Positions 23,095-35,531 of a stretch of 64,000 bases of DNA are shown here, one piece after another; the first letter of the stretch is position 1, and every line of letters begins with the position of its first letter. The stretch comes from Byssothecium circinans. Lineage: Eukaryota > Ascomycota > Dothideomycetes > Pleosporales > Massarinaceae. The stretch spans positions 124,001 through 188,000 of the forward strand of contig ML976995.1 of the NCBI GenBank assembly GCA_010015675.1. Reading direction: 5' to 3'. The position numbers and the translations under genes were made by a program. The notes below the pieces were generated by a model, which worked only from the letters and a program-made list of their open reading frames with translations, was not told the DNA's origin and searched no databases.

Positions 23095-26000
23095 ATGAGC
23101 GGCTCCTCCAAGTCGATCTTTACAGGGAATCCGACCGAACCAGACACGTCCACGTCCACCGAATACCACATATCCTCTTCAGGACCAGCGACACCGAAAC
23201 CGCTCGAGACGCCGTGCGTATTGCCTACCAGACAGGTTCCGTGGACGCTGCAGAGGCCTGTGGACCAAGGCAACGTCAGACGGGCCACTCTCTACAATTA
23301 CAACAGCGAAGGGAGCAAGAGGGCAGAAGCAGAAGAGGTGAAGAAGAGGGAGCGGAAGCGACCCGGGGCACATGACCACGACCACGACCACGACAACACA
23401 CGGTCGCGCCTTCCTCTTCTCAAGCGCAGACGCGTCAGCCAATCCCGACACATCCTAGACCACTACACCTCCCCCTCCCCGTCCCTGGCCTCAAGCTGCG
23501 TCTCCAAAGCACCATCGACGCAGCTCAAGACGGGTCAGGGCAGCAGCCAGCCGCCCTCGCCACTCTTCTTCTCCCACTCCCGCCGCACACGACCCGCGCT
23601 CCCCGCGCGCTTCTCGAGCTCCGAGGCCGCCGCGAGCATGTTGAGCAAGACACGCGAGGACAGCGGCATAAAGACGGTGACACTGCCGAGGGGTTCGTAC
23701 AGTGGCTTGAGTCCACCGGGCCCGCAGCCAACCATGGGCAGCAGGAGCTCGGAGCGGTTGAGTCTGCCTCCTCGCCCTTCCTCGCCCGACACAAGAGAGA
23801 GGAAGGACCCTCTACGGCTGCTCGGCTCGGTGAGTGTTGTCGAACTGCTGGAGCTGGACACGCGCCCCGTCTTCATAGTCGACATGGGCGAGCTTCTGAA
23901 TCACGAGCCAGATGTTTCCAATCTGCACATAGTATTTGCAAACAGCGTGTTGCGATCGAACGCCTCGATATGGGCCTCGGTGGTTGGGAACTTGCCATCT
24001 CCAAAAGGTGACGAGCCGACAGCGCAGCCTTCCAACCAGTTCAGAGGGTGGCTATTGAGCACCAGGGTCGAAGGCGGTAATCTCGTCAATCCTCCCCCGG
24101 TCGAGCATGGTGGCATAATGTGGTCATGTTCCACGCTCAGGAAACGTCTGCGCGTAGTCTCAGGCACGATATCTACACTAGCTGTGTCGAGCATTCCATC
24201 CACTAGTGCTTCAAACGAATTCGGCCTTCCATTGTCGTCATCCGTCCGTACTTCAGCTACTGGTATCGAGGTTACCTCAATCTCTGCGAGCCAGCCTGTG
24301 GACTACTTTAGCAGTACAGAATCCAAAGTCGCAAAGGACGCGCACACCGTGCCAATATCAGACCCAGTGCCTGTAAAAACCGATCATACCGTACCCCTTG
24401 ACGCTCTCTCCTCAAAAACAGACAAGTTCGAGCTGCCGTCCCTGCAAGAGCATCCTTCTTTCACAAACGAGTGCGTGCTGCGTGCCTACGCTGCAGCAGA
24501 TGTTGACCCTTTTCATAGGACAGTGGCCACGTCGCACGATCGCGATGGTGGCTTCTTCGACTGGACGCGGTTAGAACTATCTTCCTCCCTACCCCCACAT
24601 ATACAGTTCGCACGCTCAGTCGATTGGGCTTCTACACCACTTGGGCCTATCGAGTATTGGTCAAACGATCTGCGCGCCATGTGTAATCTCATCATGTAAG
24701 TATCTTTGGTGGGCACTTCTGAGCAGCCCAATTTTGACTTTATACAGGGCAAGTCCTCACCCGGCTGCTATGTACTGGGGAGAAGAACTCGTGGCAATTT
24801 ACAACGAGGCTTATATTGGTGAGTAGCACACGAGATGTTCCGTGTTCAAGCGTCTGATTTTCGCGTAGGGCTGGCTGGGCAGAAGCACCCGGCTCTTATG
24901 GGTCAGAGTTACAAGGTAGCGTGGGCTGAAATATGGGATGAAGTCAAGGAAGTTTTTAACAATGCGCGGTTGACTGGTCAATCTACCATGAAGGACGACG
25001 ATTGCCTGTTCATGATGCGCAGCGGCTTCTTAGAGGAAACCTACTTTTCATGGTCAATCATACCGCTTGTTGGCCAATACGGAACAGTCAGTCAACTCCT
25101 GGGCACAAGGTCTGCTGAGCACTTTGCCTGGCTCTAAGACATTGGATTTTCCTGTCTAAGGGTCAAGACGAAGCGCACTGACACCCCTCTGGATGAGCAT
25201 TGCTAACTTTATACCCCCTACTTAGGTCATGGGTCTTTACAATCCAGCTTTTGAAAAGGTGAACTCCCTCAATTCCTTGTGCCCAAACTCATGGCGTGGC
25301 CTACGAAACAACGAATTCGAAACCCTTGTGGGCCATGATCCCCAGTTTGAATGGCGCGTTATCTGTCCCTCACAGTTGAGAACATTCCCAGCCTACAAAT
25401 GTGTATGCTAATACTTCTTCAGACAAGACGGAAGATTGCTGAGCGTCGCATGTTGACTCTGCGCGAAGTAGGCGAACTGACAGCTACAGCACGAGATGTG
25501 AAAGCGTTCTGGGAACAAGTCCTGCTTGGTTTGACCAACAACGACATGGACGCGCCGTTCGTCCTCCTGTACTCAGTAGCCGACGAAAATGACAGTGATT
25601 CCTCTTCGCTCCATTCCAACAGTCTCCTTGGATCAAACCACTGTTTTCTCGAAGGGTCCCTGGGAGTACCAGATGGCCATGCTGCCGCACCTGAGCATTT
25701 CGACCTCAAGGAAGGTAACGAAGGTTTTGCTCCGGTGTTTCGAGAGGTGATGAAGACGAATAAGCCAGTCGTTTTGACCATCGGTTCTGGTGATCTTCCG
25801 GTTGAGATGATGGAAGGACTTGAATGGCGCGGGTTTGGAGACCCCTGCCGGGACGTCGTCGTTTGCCCTATCCATCCCACCACGGGAGAGTCGATGCTTG
25901 GATTCCTCGTCATGGGTATCAATCCACGCCGACCATATGATGATGATTACAATCTGTTCATCCAGCTGCTAAGCCGCCAGCTAGCAACTTCACTAGCTTC

Positions 26001-28180
26001 AGTCGTTCTTTTTGAAGAAGAGATTCGGAGAGGTCAAAAGGCTGCAAAGCTGGCGGCAGAGGACCGTTTTCATCTGTCGGAACAGCTTGCTGCACGCACA
26101 CAGGAGGCGCTCGATAGTGAAACGAGGTTCACGCGAATGGCAGAATACTCTCCCGCAGGCCTCTTCATCGCTGATCATGCAGGTCGCATCACATACTGCA
26201 ATGACACATGGTACGAAATCACAAGAGTACCTAAAGATCTTTCCAAAACGGACAAGTGGAATGAATATGTTCACGAAGAGGACCAACAACTCATTCGAGA
26301 GCGATGGCAACAATTAGTCGAGAATGCTGACGCTATCAACATCGAGTTTCGTTTCAAAACGCCATGGTCTGATCGCAATGGCAACAAAGGTGACACGTGG
26401 GTTCTCTTCTGCGCATTTCCAGAGAAGTTTCAGGATGGTATGCTGAAAAGCGTCTTTGGAAGCATCACCAATATCAGCTCGCAGAAATGGGCGGAGGGCT
26501 TTCAGAAGAGGAAGATGGAGGAGGCGGTTGAGCTCAAGCGCCAACAAGAAGCTCACATGGATTTGACCAGTCATGAGATGCGCAATCCATTGAGTGCTAT
26601 CTTGCAATGTGCGGACGAAATATCGACCCTTCTCAGCAACTTCAGGACTTCGGGCACCAAGGAGATTCCACCAAGCATCGTGTCTGATAGTATTGACGCG
26701 GCGCAGACGATTGCGTTATGCGCGCAGCATCAGAAGCGGATCGTTGACGATGTGCTGACTTTGTCCAAGCTTGACAGTGAGATGCTCATGGTATGGTAGC
26801 TTCCCTTGCGATCGTCACAATCTATTAACAAAATTGTAGGTGACTCCCGTCGACGCCCAGCCGCTGCAGATTGTCCAACGCGCGCTCAAGATGTTCGAAG
26901 GAGAAGTTCGAACAGCAGGCATTCAAATGGAATTTGTGATCGATGACTCTTTCAAGGACCTTGATGTCGACTGGGTCAAGCTAGATCCTTCACGAGTACT
27001 CCAGGTCTTGATCAATCTAACGACCAACGCGATCAAGTTTACGACGACGGAAACGAGCCGCACCATAAAAGTCATTCTTTCTGCATCGACCAAGTGCCCG
27101 TCATCCTTGGCATCGCCACGAGTCAGCTTTTTTCCATCGAAATCGAAACGGGCTGATCAGACCTTAAGCCAAGATTGGGGCGACGGGGAAGAAATTTATC
27201 TCGAATTCGCAGTACAGGACACCGGGCGCGGTCTCAGTCCAGAAGAGAAGAAGCTGCTCTTCCAACGGTTCTCGCAAGCTAGCCCACGTACGCATGTTAC
27301 GTACGGAGGATCAGGGCTCGGCCTATTCATCTCTCGCGAGCTCACTGAGCTGCAAGGCGGAGAGATTGGCGTGTCATCTGAAGCCGGCAAGGGAAGCACT
27401 TTTGCCTTCTACGTCAAGTGTCGCAAGTCTACTGAACCACAAGACGCTACAGAAATCCTTCCGGTAACGGTACAACGACAACCTTCAAACGCAAAGGACA
27501 GGCCTCGGCGACCACAGCCACCGAAAATTAAGGATTTTGCCGCTGTGCCGCCAGAGACGACGAAAGACGTTCTTCAAAGGAACAAGCTCGATCTCAAAGT
27601 CCTCATCGTTGAGGACAATCTAGGTAATCCTTCCTTCTCAACTTAACCCTTCAAAAAGACTAATACACATGTGCATAGTCAATCAGAGGGTCCTTCAACG
27701 CCAACTGGGAAATCGCGGGATTACCACATACGTCGCGAACCACGGTGGGGAAGCTTTAGAGAAGCTCAAACAATCTCGTTTCTGGAAGGGCCATGGCGCC
27801 GACGCCCTCGACATCCGCGTTGTTCTGATGGATAAAGAGATGCCAGTCATGGATGGCTTGCAGTGCACGAGCAAGATTCGCGAATTCGAAGCCCAAGGTC
27901 TGCTCAACGACCATGTGCCTATCATTGCGGTGACGGCAAATGCGAGGAGCGAGCAGATTGCTACCTTGCTTGCTGCCGGCATGGTGCGTACTTCAATACA
28001 TGTCTTCAGCGGATCAGGACTGACAGATGGCAGGATGATGTTGTTTCCAAACCTTTCCGCATCCCGGAGCTGGTTCCGAAGATTGAGGAACTTACGTTGA
28101 AGTACTCCGAGTCGACGAAGGGCGATACGGTGGGCTTGGTGGTACCGAGTAAACCGAGCACGACGCCTTATACGATATGA
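23095..28180 (+). CDS. Hybrid histidine kinase with PAS domain and receiver
   Basis: Eight exons (23095-24695, 24748-24818, 24869-25086, 25226-25258, 25423-26790, 26840-27623, 27679-27983, 28034-28180) give 1508 residues. Order: a low-complexity N-terminus with an alternating HDHDHDHD run, a PAS-like region (about 245-300), a region containing PLGPIEYWSNDLRAM typical of fungal hybrid kinases, a GAF-like part, a clear PAS (about 870-990), HisKA with H-box TSHEMRNP (His about 1025), HATPase_c (N-box LINLTTNAIKFT, G-boxes DTGRGLSP and GGSGLGL), and a receiver with phospho-Asp about 1410 in VVLMDKEMPVMDG and Lys in VSKPF. It should sense a cytosolic cue and feed an HPt protein. No transmembrane segment was seen. 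The exact Catlett class is not assigned. The start is the first ATG; an upstream exon cannot be excluded. Confidence 0.92.
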
Positions 28181-29570
28181 ACGCGATGAGCGAGTGGAAG
28201 ACGCGAAACGGAAAGATACGAGTTGGTTTCCTTTTTTCTTCCCTGCCATTCTTGCATGATTACCATTCAGTCCTGCATCTGCATTTCCCTGGCGATAGAT
28301 AAAAGAGATGGTTGGCGAGCACAGTCTGCATCTTTTGATGGCGAGCATGGCATGGGCCTGGCGTTTACAGGTTCGTCTTCTGTCTATTTTGGCGGGGATA
28401 TTGATATATCAAAAGAGGAAGGTTAGACGATGGATTGGAAAAGGTGCCTGGAACGGAATGGGAACGAGAAACGAGAAATGAGAAACCGTTGTTGATACGC
28501 AAGGAGTAGGGAGCCGTGGTGCTCGGATCCATTCTTGCCTTCTTCTACCTCGTTTATTTTTTTTCTGGCGCGCTGCTGCTGCTGTGTGGCTTGTACCTAT
28601 GGTTCTAGGTACATACCCCCCGTTCTTCCTATTGCTCTTCTTATTCTTCCTGTCGTATACCTAGGCCATAGCCATTGCCTTTATTTCATCCCCAGCACCA
28701 GCAATGCAAAGTATTCATCTGCGTTCCGTGATTCGAGGCTTGCTTTTAGGATTCAAGGACTTGTAAAGCTTGCTCTGCACCGTTGCTGACGTGGAGATTG
28801 AGGATTCGAGGCAGGTGTTGCTTGCACTTTACTTTTTTCCCCGCTTCTTCCTACCCCGCGTACAGGCTGGACGGTGAGTATGTTTACTTCTTCCCCTTGC
28901 TCTTCCTTTCCTTCTTTCCTTTAACTCCGCTCCTCGTCTCGCACCCTCTCGCTCTGCTCTACTCTCTTCTGCTCTCCTATACTTCCTCCCACATTCTAAC
29001 TCACAGTGCTACACACACAGTATATGTGAGTATGCCAACGCGAGCGGACCCCATCCAGGCATCCATTTGCGGCGATTAATTATTGCTGATCGCGCCTTTA
29101 TACAAATGGGGGTATGAACCTCAGCGTCGGTACTCTACTCATGTCTTCGCACAGCCCATAGTAGTGGGAGATAAGGCTGGATCAATAATCTCATCGATTT
29201 ACCGGTTCTAGGTAGTAGTCCTGTTATAGAACACGTTGGACCATGTTTCTTTCTTCTTTTCCGTGGTGGGAAGGCAAAACGAGGTCAAGGTACGTACGTC
29301 TATTTACTTTTACTTTCACTCACTTTGGCTTTCACAATACACCAAACCAGCCCTGTTGTAGATTGGTGGTTAGATGCATGCATGGACGGGGGCTTTTGAT
29401 TCTCTTTCCAAATCTCACTTGTAATAGATGGATGCAAGTACACAACGGGCAATGATTCATATTCTTCGTTAGCGTCTCTGGTCTAGTACCTAGGTCATCG
29501 GTAGGAGTCGTGTCGGATCGCCAACATTACCTCGTCCCATCCCTCGGAACCTCCGTCTCACCGACCGAAC
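28181..29570. other. 3' flanks of two convergent genes
   Basis: Between the kinase and transporter stop codons, 1.39 kb. It is pyrimidine-rich (long CTTCTTCC-type runs at 28.5-29.0 kb), with no recognisable gene or RNA. Confidence 0.5.
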
Positions 29571-31177
29571 TTAAATGGTATATCTGAATCCTCTCTGCGT
29601 GTCCTCCTGTACACACGTTAGCACACTGCAAACTACTCCATTTTCACGGGAACGACTTACCGAACTGTGCTCCAACTCAATCTCCCCCCGATCCGCCTGT
29701 TTATTCGCCCGAGCAAACGCTACGCTCAAAATACCCACAATGATGATGTTGAACAAACAGCACGCAATGCAAGCATAAACCCCGTTGTAGTACCGCGGCG
29801 CGTCCTGCTCGCGGAACACTAATCCACCAGCGATACCCCCAATACCGCCGAAGCCCACCAGCGTGGCCGAGCAGAAGGCTCGCTTCCACTGCCCGCGGAT
29901 GTTGTTGGCTTGGTACGTCATGGCAGCGGGGACATTGGAGTTTGCGCCTGCGGTGGTGAGGAAGACGCCGAAGTAGCGCACGGCGTTGTTCTTGTGCCAG
30001 CCCATGATTGGCAGTCCGATGAGGCAGAGGACCATGTTGAAGATGATAATGGGGCCACGGATGCGGTACTTGTCGCCTACATAGGCTGTGGCTATCATGA
30101 CGATACCGGCGAAAGCGTAAGGGGGCGCGACTAGACACTGCGAGGCGCCGACGCCGAAACCCATGCCGAGGTTCAGGATGACAGGTAGGAAGAAGGCGAG
30201 GGCGTAGCTAACGGTTGTGGTGTTGAAGTAGATGAGGGCGTATCCCCAGATTTTGGGATCCGTACCGCCGCGCATGAATTTGCCAATCGCAAAGGGCTCT
30301 ACGACTGCGTCGCCGCGGTCGCGGTCCACTCGGTCGATGATATATTTTACCTCGCGGTCGTTGAGGAACTTCCACGAGCGGTGTGCCATGTCCGGGAAAT
30401 CTACGAGGGCTGCGTAGCCGACGAACCCGAGAACGACGGTGATTACACCTTCGATGATGAAAATCCATCGCCAGCCAGAGATTCCCGAGAGGCCATGCAT
30501 CTGCATGAGACCAAAAGCGAGGATACCAGCGCAAGCCGAGGCCAAGCTACCCAGAAGATAGAAAACAGAGTAGCGTTTCCCGACATCGTAGCGCGTATAC
30601 CATGTCGAAAGGAGGTAGACGCAGCAAGGGAAAAATCCAGCTTCCAGGAGACCGAGGACGACGCGAAGGGCAGTGAGTTGTACCCAGTCTTTGACGAAGC
30701 CGAAGCCGATCATGACGGCACCCCATGCTATGACAATTCCGGAGAGGAAGAGACGGGGGCCAAGTTTGCGCACAATGACGGTGGCGGGGGGTTGGAAAAT
30801 TACGTAGGTGATGAAGAAGACAAGGGTTACAATGGAGTAGCGCGAGACGGAGCCCTCGAGAACGCCGAGCTTCAGTTCTTTCTTCATTCTGTCCCAAGCA
30901 ATGTCAGTAAACGCTGGCAATCAATTGTGGCGTAGTATGCAGGTAAGACGTACCCAGCGATATTGGCAGCTGACAAGTTCGTGCGGTCCATCAAGCTGAT
31001 GCAGTACAGGACACCGACGGTGAGGACCAGTCGACGATCGATGCGATGGATAATCTTCTTTTGTTCTGCCGGCGTGAATTCGCACTCATAGACCTCTGCG
31101 GAACCTCTAGATGACGTGGAACCGTCAATGTCCTCGGACAAGATGCCGACATCCTTCTCGTGGTCGTGGGTCGCCAT
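29571..31177 (-). CDS. MFS anion:cation symporter (allantoate/nicotinate permease type)
   Basis: Three exons on the minus strand (30954-31177, 29661-30888, 29571-29606) give 495 residues with about 12 transmembrane helices. Family marks of the Dal5/Tna1 group (ACS family) are the N-terminal RIDRRLVLTVGVLYCISLMDRTNLS, RYSIVTLVFFITYVIFQPPA, LEAGFFPCCVYLLSTWY with R/K-rich loop GKRYSVFY, and the late NNIRGQWKRAFCSA segment. It should import a small organic anion with protons across the plasma membrane; substrate unknown. The last intron (29607-29660) is 54 nt, has GTAAGT, GCTAAC and CAG signals, and contains no stop in frame. Splicing gives the family-like end TQRGFRYTI directly after LEHSSED; retention adds 18 residues. 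The first join restores NIAGMKKELKL. Confidence 0.92.
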
Positions 31178-33511
31178 GACGAAGGCGACTTGGGAAATCG
31201 AACTGTTGGGTATAGGGAGAAGAAAGGCACCTAGCACCCAGGACAACAATAGAGAAGAGGGGAGAGAGGGGTTAGAAGAAGTGATGTAAGGGCCGAAGAG
31301 GCACAGCGACGCTATAAACAAGAATCCATCTGCGCGCTCACTCCTTCCCTCTCAAGGCACTTGCCAAGCAGTCTCACCCCTTTCACGTCTACCGGTAGGC
31401 AAGATCCAAGGCTCACCCCTTGCCGCGACTCTATCGTTATGTCTTGACATGCTTGAAAGAGAGCCAACACCAACGAATACATCGGATGAAGGCTTGAATG
31501 GGATAGGCGGCGGACCACGGAAAGGGATGCAAAAGGTCGGGGGAAGCGCCTTGGCACGTGGAGAACCCCGCACATGTACCCGCGCTAAAGCTGAAGTCGG
31601 AAAGGTGCCGCCCACCTGGAGCCAATTAGCTCTGCTGATCTGGAGAAACGTGCCGTCCCCCACCGCCCGCCCACGCATCTCCCATCTCCCCTTCCCCGCC
31701 ACCGACAAAATTCGATCGTGAACAAGAGATGTTCTCATCCACGGGTACCAACATTCCTGTTCTTCGCGAAGCCTGCACGAACCCCCGTAACCCCACGGTA
31801 GGGGCAAGGATGAGCGTTTGTTGCATACAGTATTGCTTGGCTTCAGCAGCCGTCTTTTGAAGGAGGTCACTGGTCCGAAATATCGCCTGAGTGGGATATT
31901 ATGCCGATACCATTGCATCCTACGTGGCGTCACGAAATGCACTAAGCTATGGTTTGCAGTTCCTGCGTCCGCGGAGGCGTTTACACTTTAGCCTAGAGTG
32001 GAGGGTGGGCTGCCGCTGCTGATGGGAGGTGTGTGCTGATTGTAAGATAACTGGTGAACAGTAGACATTGCATATCAAACAATTTCTCGTCTCTCTCCGC
32101 CCAGTCACGCTTGCGTTGGACTACCGGGGCACCCGTTGGTGCAACAGCGGCGCCGGATTTCCCGTCTGAAGCCCAGCGGCGACAGATGGCAGCTGAACAT
32201 CGGGGCGGGAAGATCAGCACCCTCTCGTCTGTGACTTCTCTGCTGTAGGCCGCCAATAACCGTTGTTCGTTGCGCCACACCAACACGATAGGTAAATGTC
32301 TGATTCTCAATAACATGAGCCACCGTGCAGTGCGGCTCTTTAAACAAACTCTAAACAAAGTTTACGTAAACATCCAATCACAACCTAGTCAGCGATTGTA
32401 AAGTTAAATCAAGAGATTTGACGTGATGGAAGCTCGTCCACACGATTTCCGCGTTGACCCGATCTCACGGCCACCAAGATCATCCAAGATCTCTTGTCCT
32501 GAGTCCTGGCTCTCGGCGCGTGACGACCACGTTACGATACGACCCCCAAATTCCATTCCACTAGGTTGTTCCTGGGAAATGACTTCGCTCGATGGTAATA
32601 CGAGGGCCAATCAATACCCTGAGTGCAGACACTCGTGTTTGACTGGCTCGTGGAGTATTTAAGGGCGTGCTCAGTGATTCGCAATGTGCTTTTATTTTGT
32701 TATGATCTGCATATTCCCCTTCACGGCCTCAAAGAAGCCATAGTCACCCTGCGCTCCATACTATCTAACCATAAACGTCGGGTCCGTCACAGTTGTGGAC
32801 GAGACGTTCAACCCCCCCGAGTGACAAATTACTCAAGACGAAAGGGGGTCCTGTTGGAATAGTTTCATTATGCTGTTGTCAAGAACAGCAGTGATATTTG
32901 TGAGAATATCTGAGGGTTGTTCAAGGGTCTTGCAATTGCATAGGTGGAAATTTTGACACCCTTTTGAAAAAGGATACATCGATATGGGGCGCGATCTCTT
33001 TCTAGACTTCATAGGGTGCTTGCAAAACACGTCATTTGTTTTTTGTTTTTTTCGATTTCATAGTTCAAGCCATCAGGTGATAGGATGAAATCCATGGATG
33101 AGATGAGAGGCCGTCATATGGATAAGACGTGCAGTCCCCAAAGACCTCATTGGGATATAGCGTAACTGCCAGCCGCTGCAATCAAACTTAATCCACGGCG
33201 CCTTGAGGAAACAATGCGGCGCTAGATCACCACCCTTCCGTTCCGACCTTTTCTACCACCTCATCTAACTGCCTGCGCAACATCCAATACTTTCAACCAC
33301 GGTGTGATGAAATACACACAAGTACTAAGGTTATGATGAAGATATTGCACGACCCTGTGGAGGGGCATACCGGTCCTGTAGCCTCACACCTTCTGACCCG
33401 GGACCTCTGTCTGTGATTTTTGTCCTATCAGCGAGCAATTCAACCCCTGTGAAATATCGTTTATCAAGTAATTGTTCTCTAGCAGTCACCTATTTAAATA
33501 CAGATCTGATA
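31178..33511. other. Transporter promoter and gene-free stretch
   Basis: About 2.3 kb with no recognised gene. Open frames near 31.35-31.94 kb lie opposite one another and look accidental. The stretch from 32.7 kb onward is more AT-rich. Confidence 0.45.
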
Positions 33512-33730
33512 CTACTTCGGGATAATTATCACTTTTCCAACTCTCGCGGCGTATGACAAGGACTTCCACGGCGTCATGTTCTTTACAAACCCGGGCGTCA
33601 TTATTTCAGCGAGGATTTCGCTTCGGCGCGCGCTCTCGATGTGCCGCAGCAATGAATGAACGTCCGTATTGGCACTGACGTTGCGGATTCCTTGATGGGC
33701 CAACAGCATACCCTCTCCTCTTTCCAGTCT
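33512..33730 (-). pseudogene. Degenerate ankyrin-repeat fragment
   Basis: A minus-strand frame of about 65 codons reads LLAHQGIRNVSAN, then IESARRSEILAEIMTPG and SLSYAARVGKV. These match the spacing of fungal ankyrin repeats (LL-x-H, AIESGRSEIL, TPLSYAARxGxxEI) but with several non-consensus changes and an early stop. The fragment is too short to be a functional protein, and no NACHT or other partner domain lies beside it. It is best read as a relic of an ankyrin protein gene; chance similarity remains possible. Confidence 0.35.
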
Positions 33731-33859
33731 TTAGCTCTCCCAGAATATAAAATTAAGGAGCTAGGGCTCAAAGCATGCTATTAGACGGATCAAGGTTCTC
33801 GCTAATGCCATAATTTTTTCAGCTGTTCCCTTTTCATCAAACCTATATCCTCTGTATCG

Positions 33860-34633
33860 ATGGAGCCAAGTAACCCGAGTTTCGATGCAGAGCGGCGTGC
33901 CTATTAACTTGCCCATCTACCTCAAATCCAAAAGCTTAGTCTCACTTTCGAGACCGAGAATCTAGTCTGTAGGCCACTAGATTTTCTCCCGACACGTATT
34001 GGTAACGAGCAAACGCGACGGAAGCGTTGGCAGGAATTATCGACAACTGCTTGCTGTGATCCTATGGCACTTCAGAGGCTGGACAATCTTAGTCTCCTTT
34101 CCACCACCTCTTCCGCCAACATCTCAAGTCCGACTACACAACACGCACTTTCAAGCATGGGCAGAAACACCTCATCTCTACAAAGCTTCAAAAATGTTCC
34201 TGGAATACCAGCGCACTTCCACTTTGACATCTCCCGGTTTTCCATGGGACCATCCCTTACGCACTGTTTAGCCAGCCCGAGCACGCATCCTCTATCGCAA
34301 GCTGGAAGATGTGCCTGTTCAAGATCATTTGGAGAGTGGTATGACAGGTCATTGATACAAGCACTGCTTCCGCGCACAGCGACTATCATCAAACACCTTG
34401 AACTTCCACCTTCACTATACGATGAATGGGTCGAGAGTCTCGAGGAGACGGGAGTGGTAGCCTGGCTATGCATACCCATCGTCCTTGACCCCAATGTCAC
34501 TCGTCTTCAATTTATTCTTAAGCTATCCTATGTCAACAAGCCAGAAGAGTTGACGGCTACAATCCACCCAGTATATCCGGGTTTGTCGCGACACGTCTGG
34601 GCTCCCGTCCCTGCTATCATCGATCAAGCTTAG
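33860..34633 (+). pseudogene. Unknown ORF interrupted by one in-frame TAA
   Basis: From the ATG at 33860 a frame of 258 codons runs to TAG at 34631-34633, broken only by TAA at 33905-33907. The residues after the stop (LAHLPQIQKLSLTFETEN) and the later parts (FGEWYDRSLIQALLP, ETGVVAWLCIPIVLDPN, YPGLSRHVWAPVPAIIDQA) have normal protein composition. Translation could instead start at ATG 34064 and give 189 residues. I do not recognise a family. The TAA could have been CAA (a C-to-T change), or the start may simply be downstream. It could be a young pseudogene or a short orphan gene. Confidence 0.35.
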
Positions 34634-35531
34634 AGCTACATTTGCTCTTGTCTGTGTTTTTACTAGCTACAGAAACTCACGCTTTGTTATGTTGGCTCGG
34701 TTTTTACGAGTATACTTGGACTGCACCGTTCCCCCCTTTTTTTTTACTTCATCTTGTTTGCGTGCTTGATTAGACTTGAGACTTTGCCGCTACTATTGAG
34801 GGTACAGTTGACTCTGTCAACTGCAGGGCTTTGTTTGATATTGTTGACCTATAACCGAAATTTTGTCAATTGAACCAAATCGCCGTCGATTACCACAGGA
34901 ACGAAGGGATGACCTATCGCTTTACCATTACTTCTTTTCCCTAGGGTAATCTAGAGCGCCATTATTTGAAATCCTTTACTCTTTCCTAGCAATACCGCCG
35001 CATGCACGGAAGCTTCATCCTTCCTCGTGCTAATTACTGTAGGCGACTGACCACATAGATCGACCGTAAATGCCTACCATAAACCAAATCCAATGCCTAC
35101 CTACCATAAGTGGTCGCTCAAGCATCCGCTGATCAGGATACCGGCTCATCCCGGCCCATATCCGGCAGTACGTGAAATAGAAAGGTTAATATGCATAGTT
35201 CTCGGCACTTCAACATCACCTCCTAACCAGTGCTGCATATTACCCCCTTCATCTAGCAAACACCCCTCCTAGAAATCCAAACAAGCTCATTGGAAGCCAC
35301 TATCGTATCAAAGAATACAGCCCCAAATATCAACAACAACGACCATCATCGGTATACGTTCTCGGCTTTCCCCACACTTTCCTGATTAATACATCCTTCG
35401 GGAACAGGAAAACAAGGCGGAGGCGATAATGCTTAAAAAGACGTCGAAGGGGGGCCCACATCGTCCTCCTCTAAGCATCCGTCACTTTCGCTTCACCTTT
35501 TCAAGCCCTTCACTTTAACGAAATCGCTGCC
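34634..35531. promoter_or_regulatory. Upstream region of the DUF1996 gene
   Basis: About 900 bp, AT-rich in the left half with a T-run near 34738, then C/T-rich toward the start codon. No gene recognised. Confidence 0.5.

Noticed and set aside
31352..31942. 196-codon minus-strand frame upstream of the transporter
   Set aside because: Unlike any known protein, and the plus strand is also open there; likely chance.
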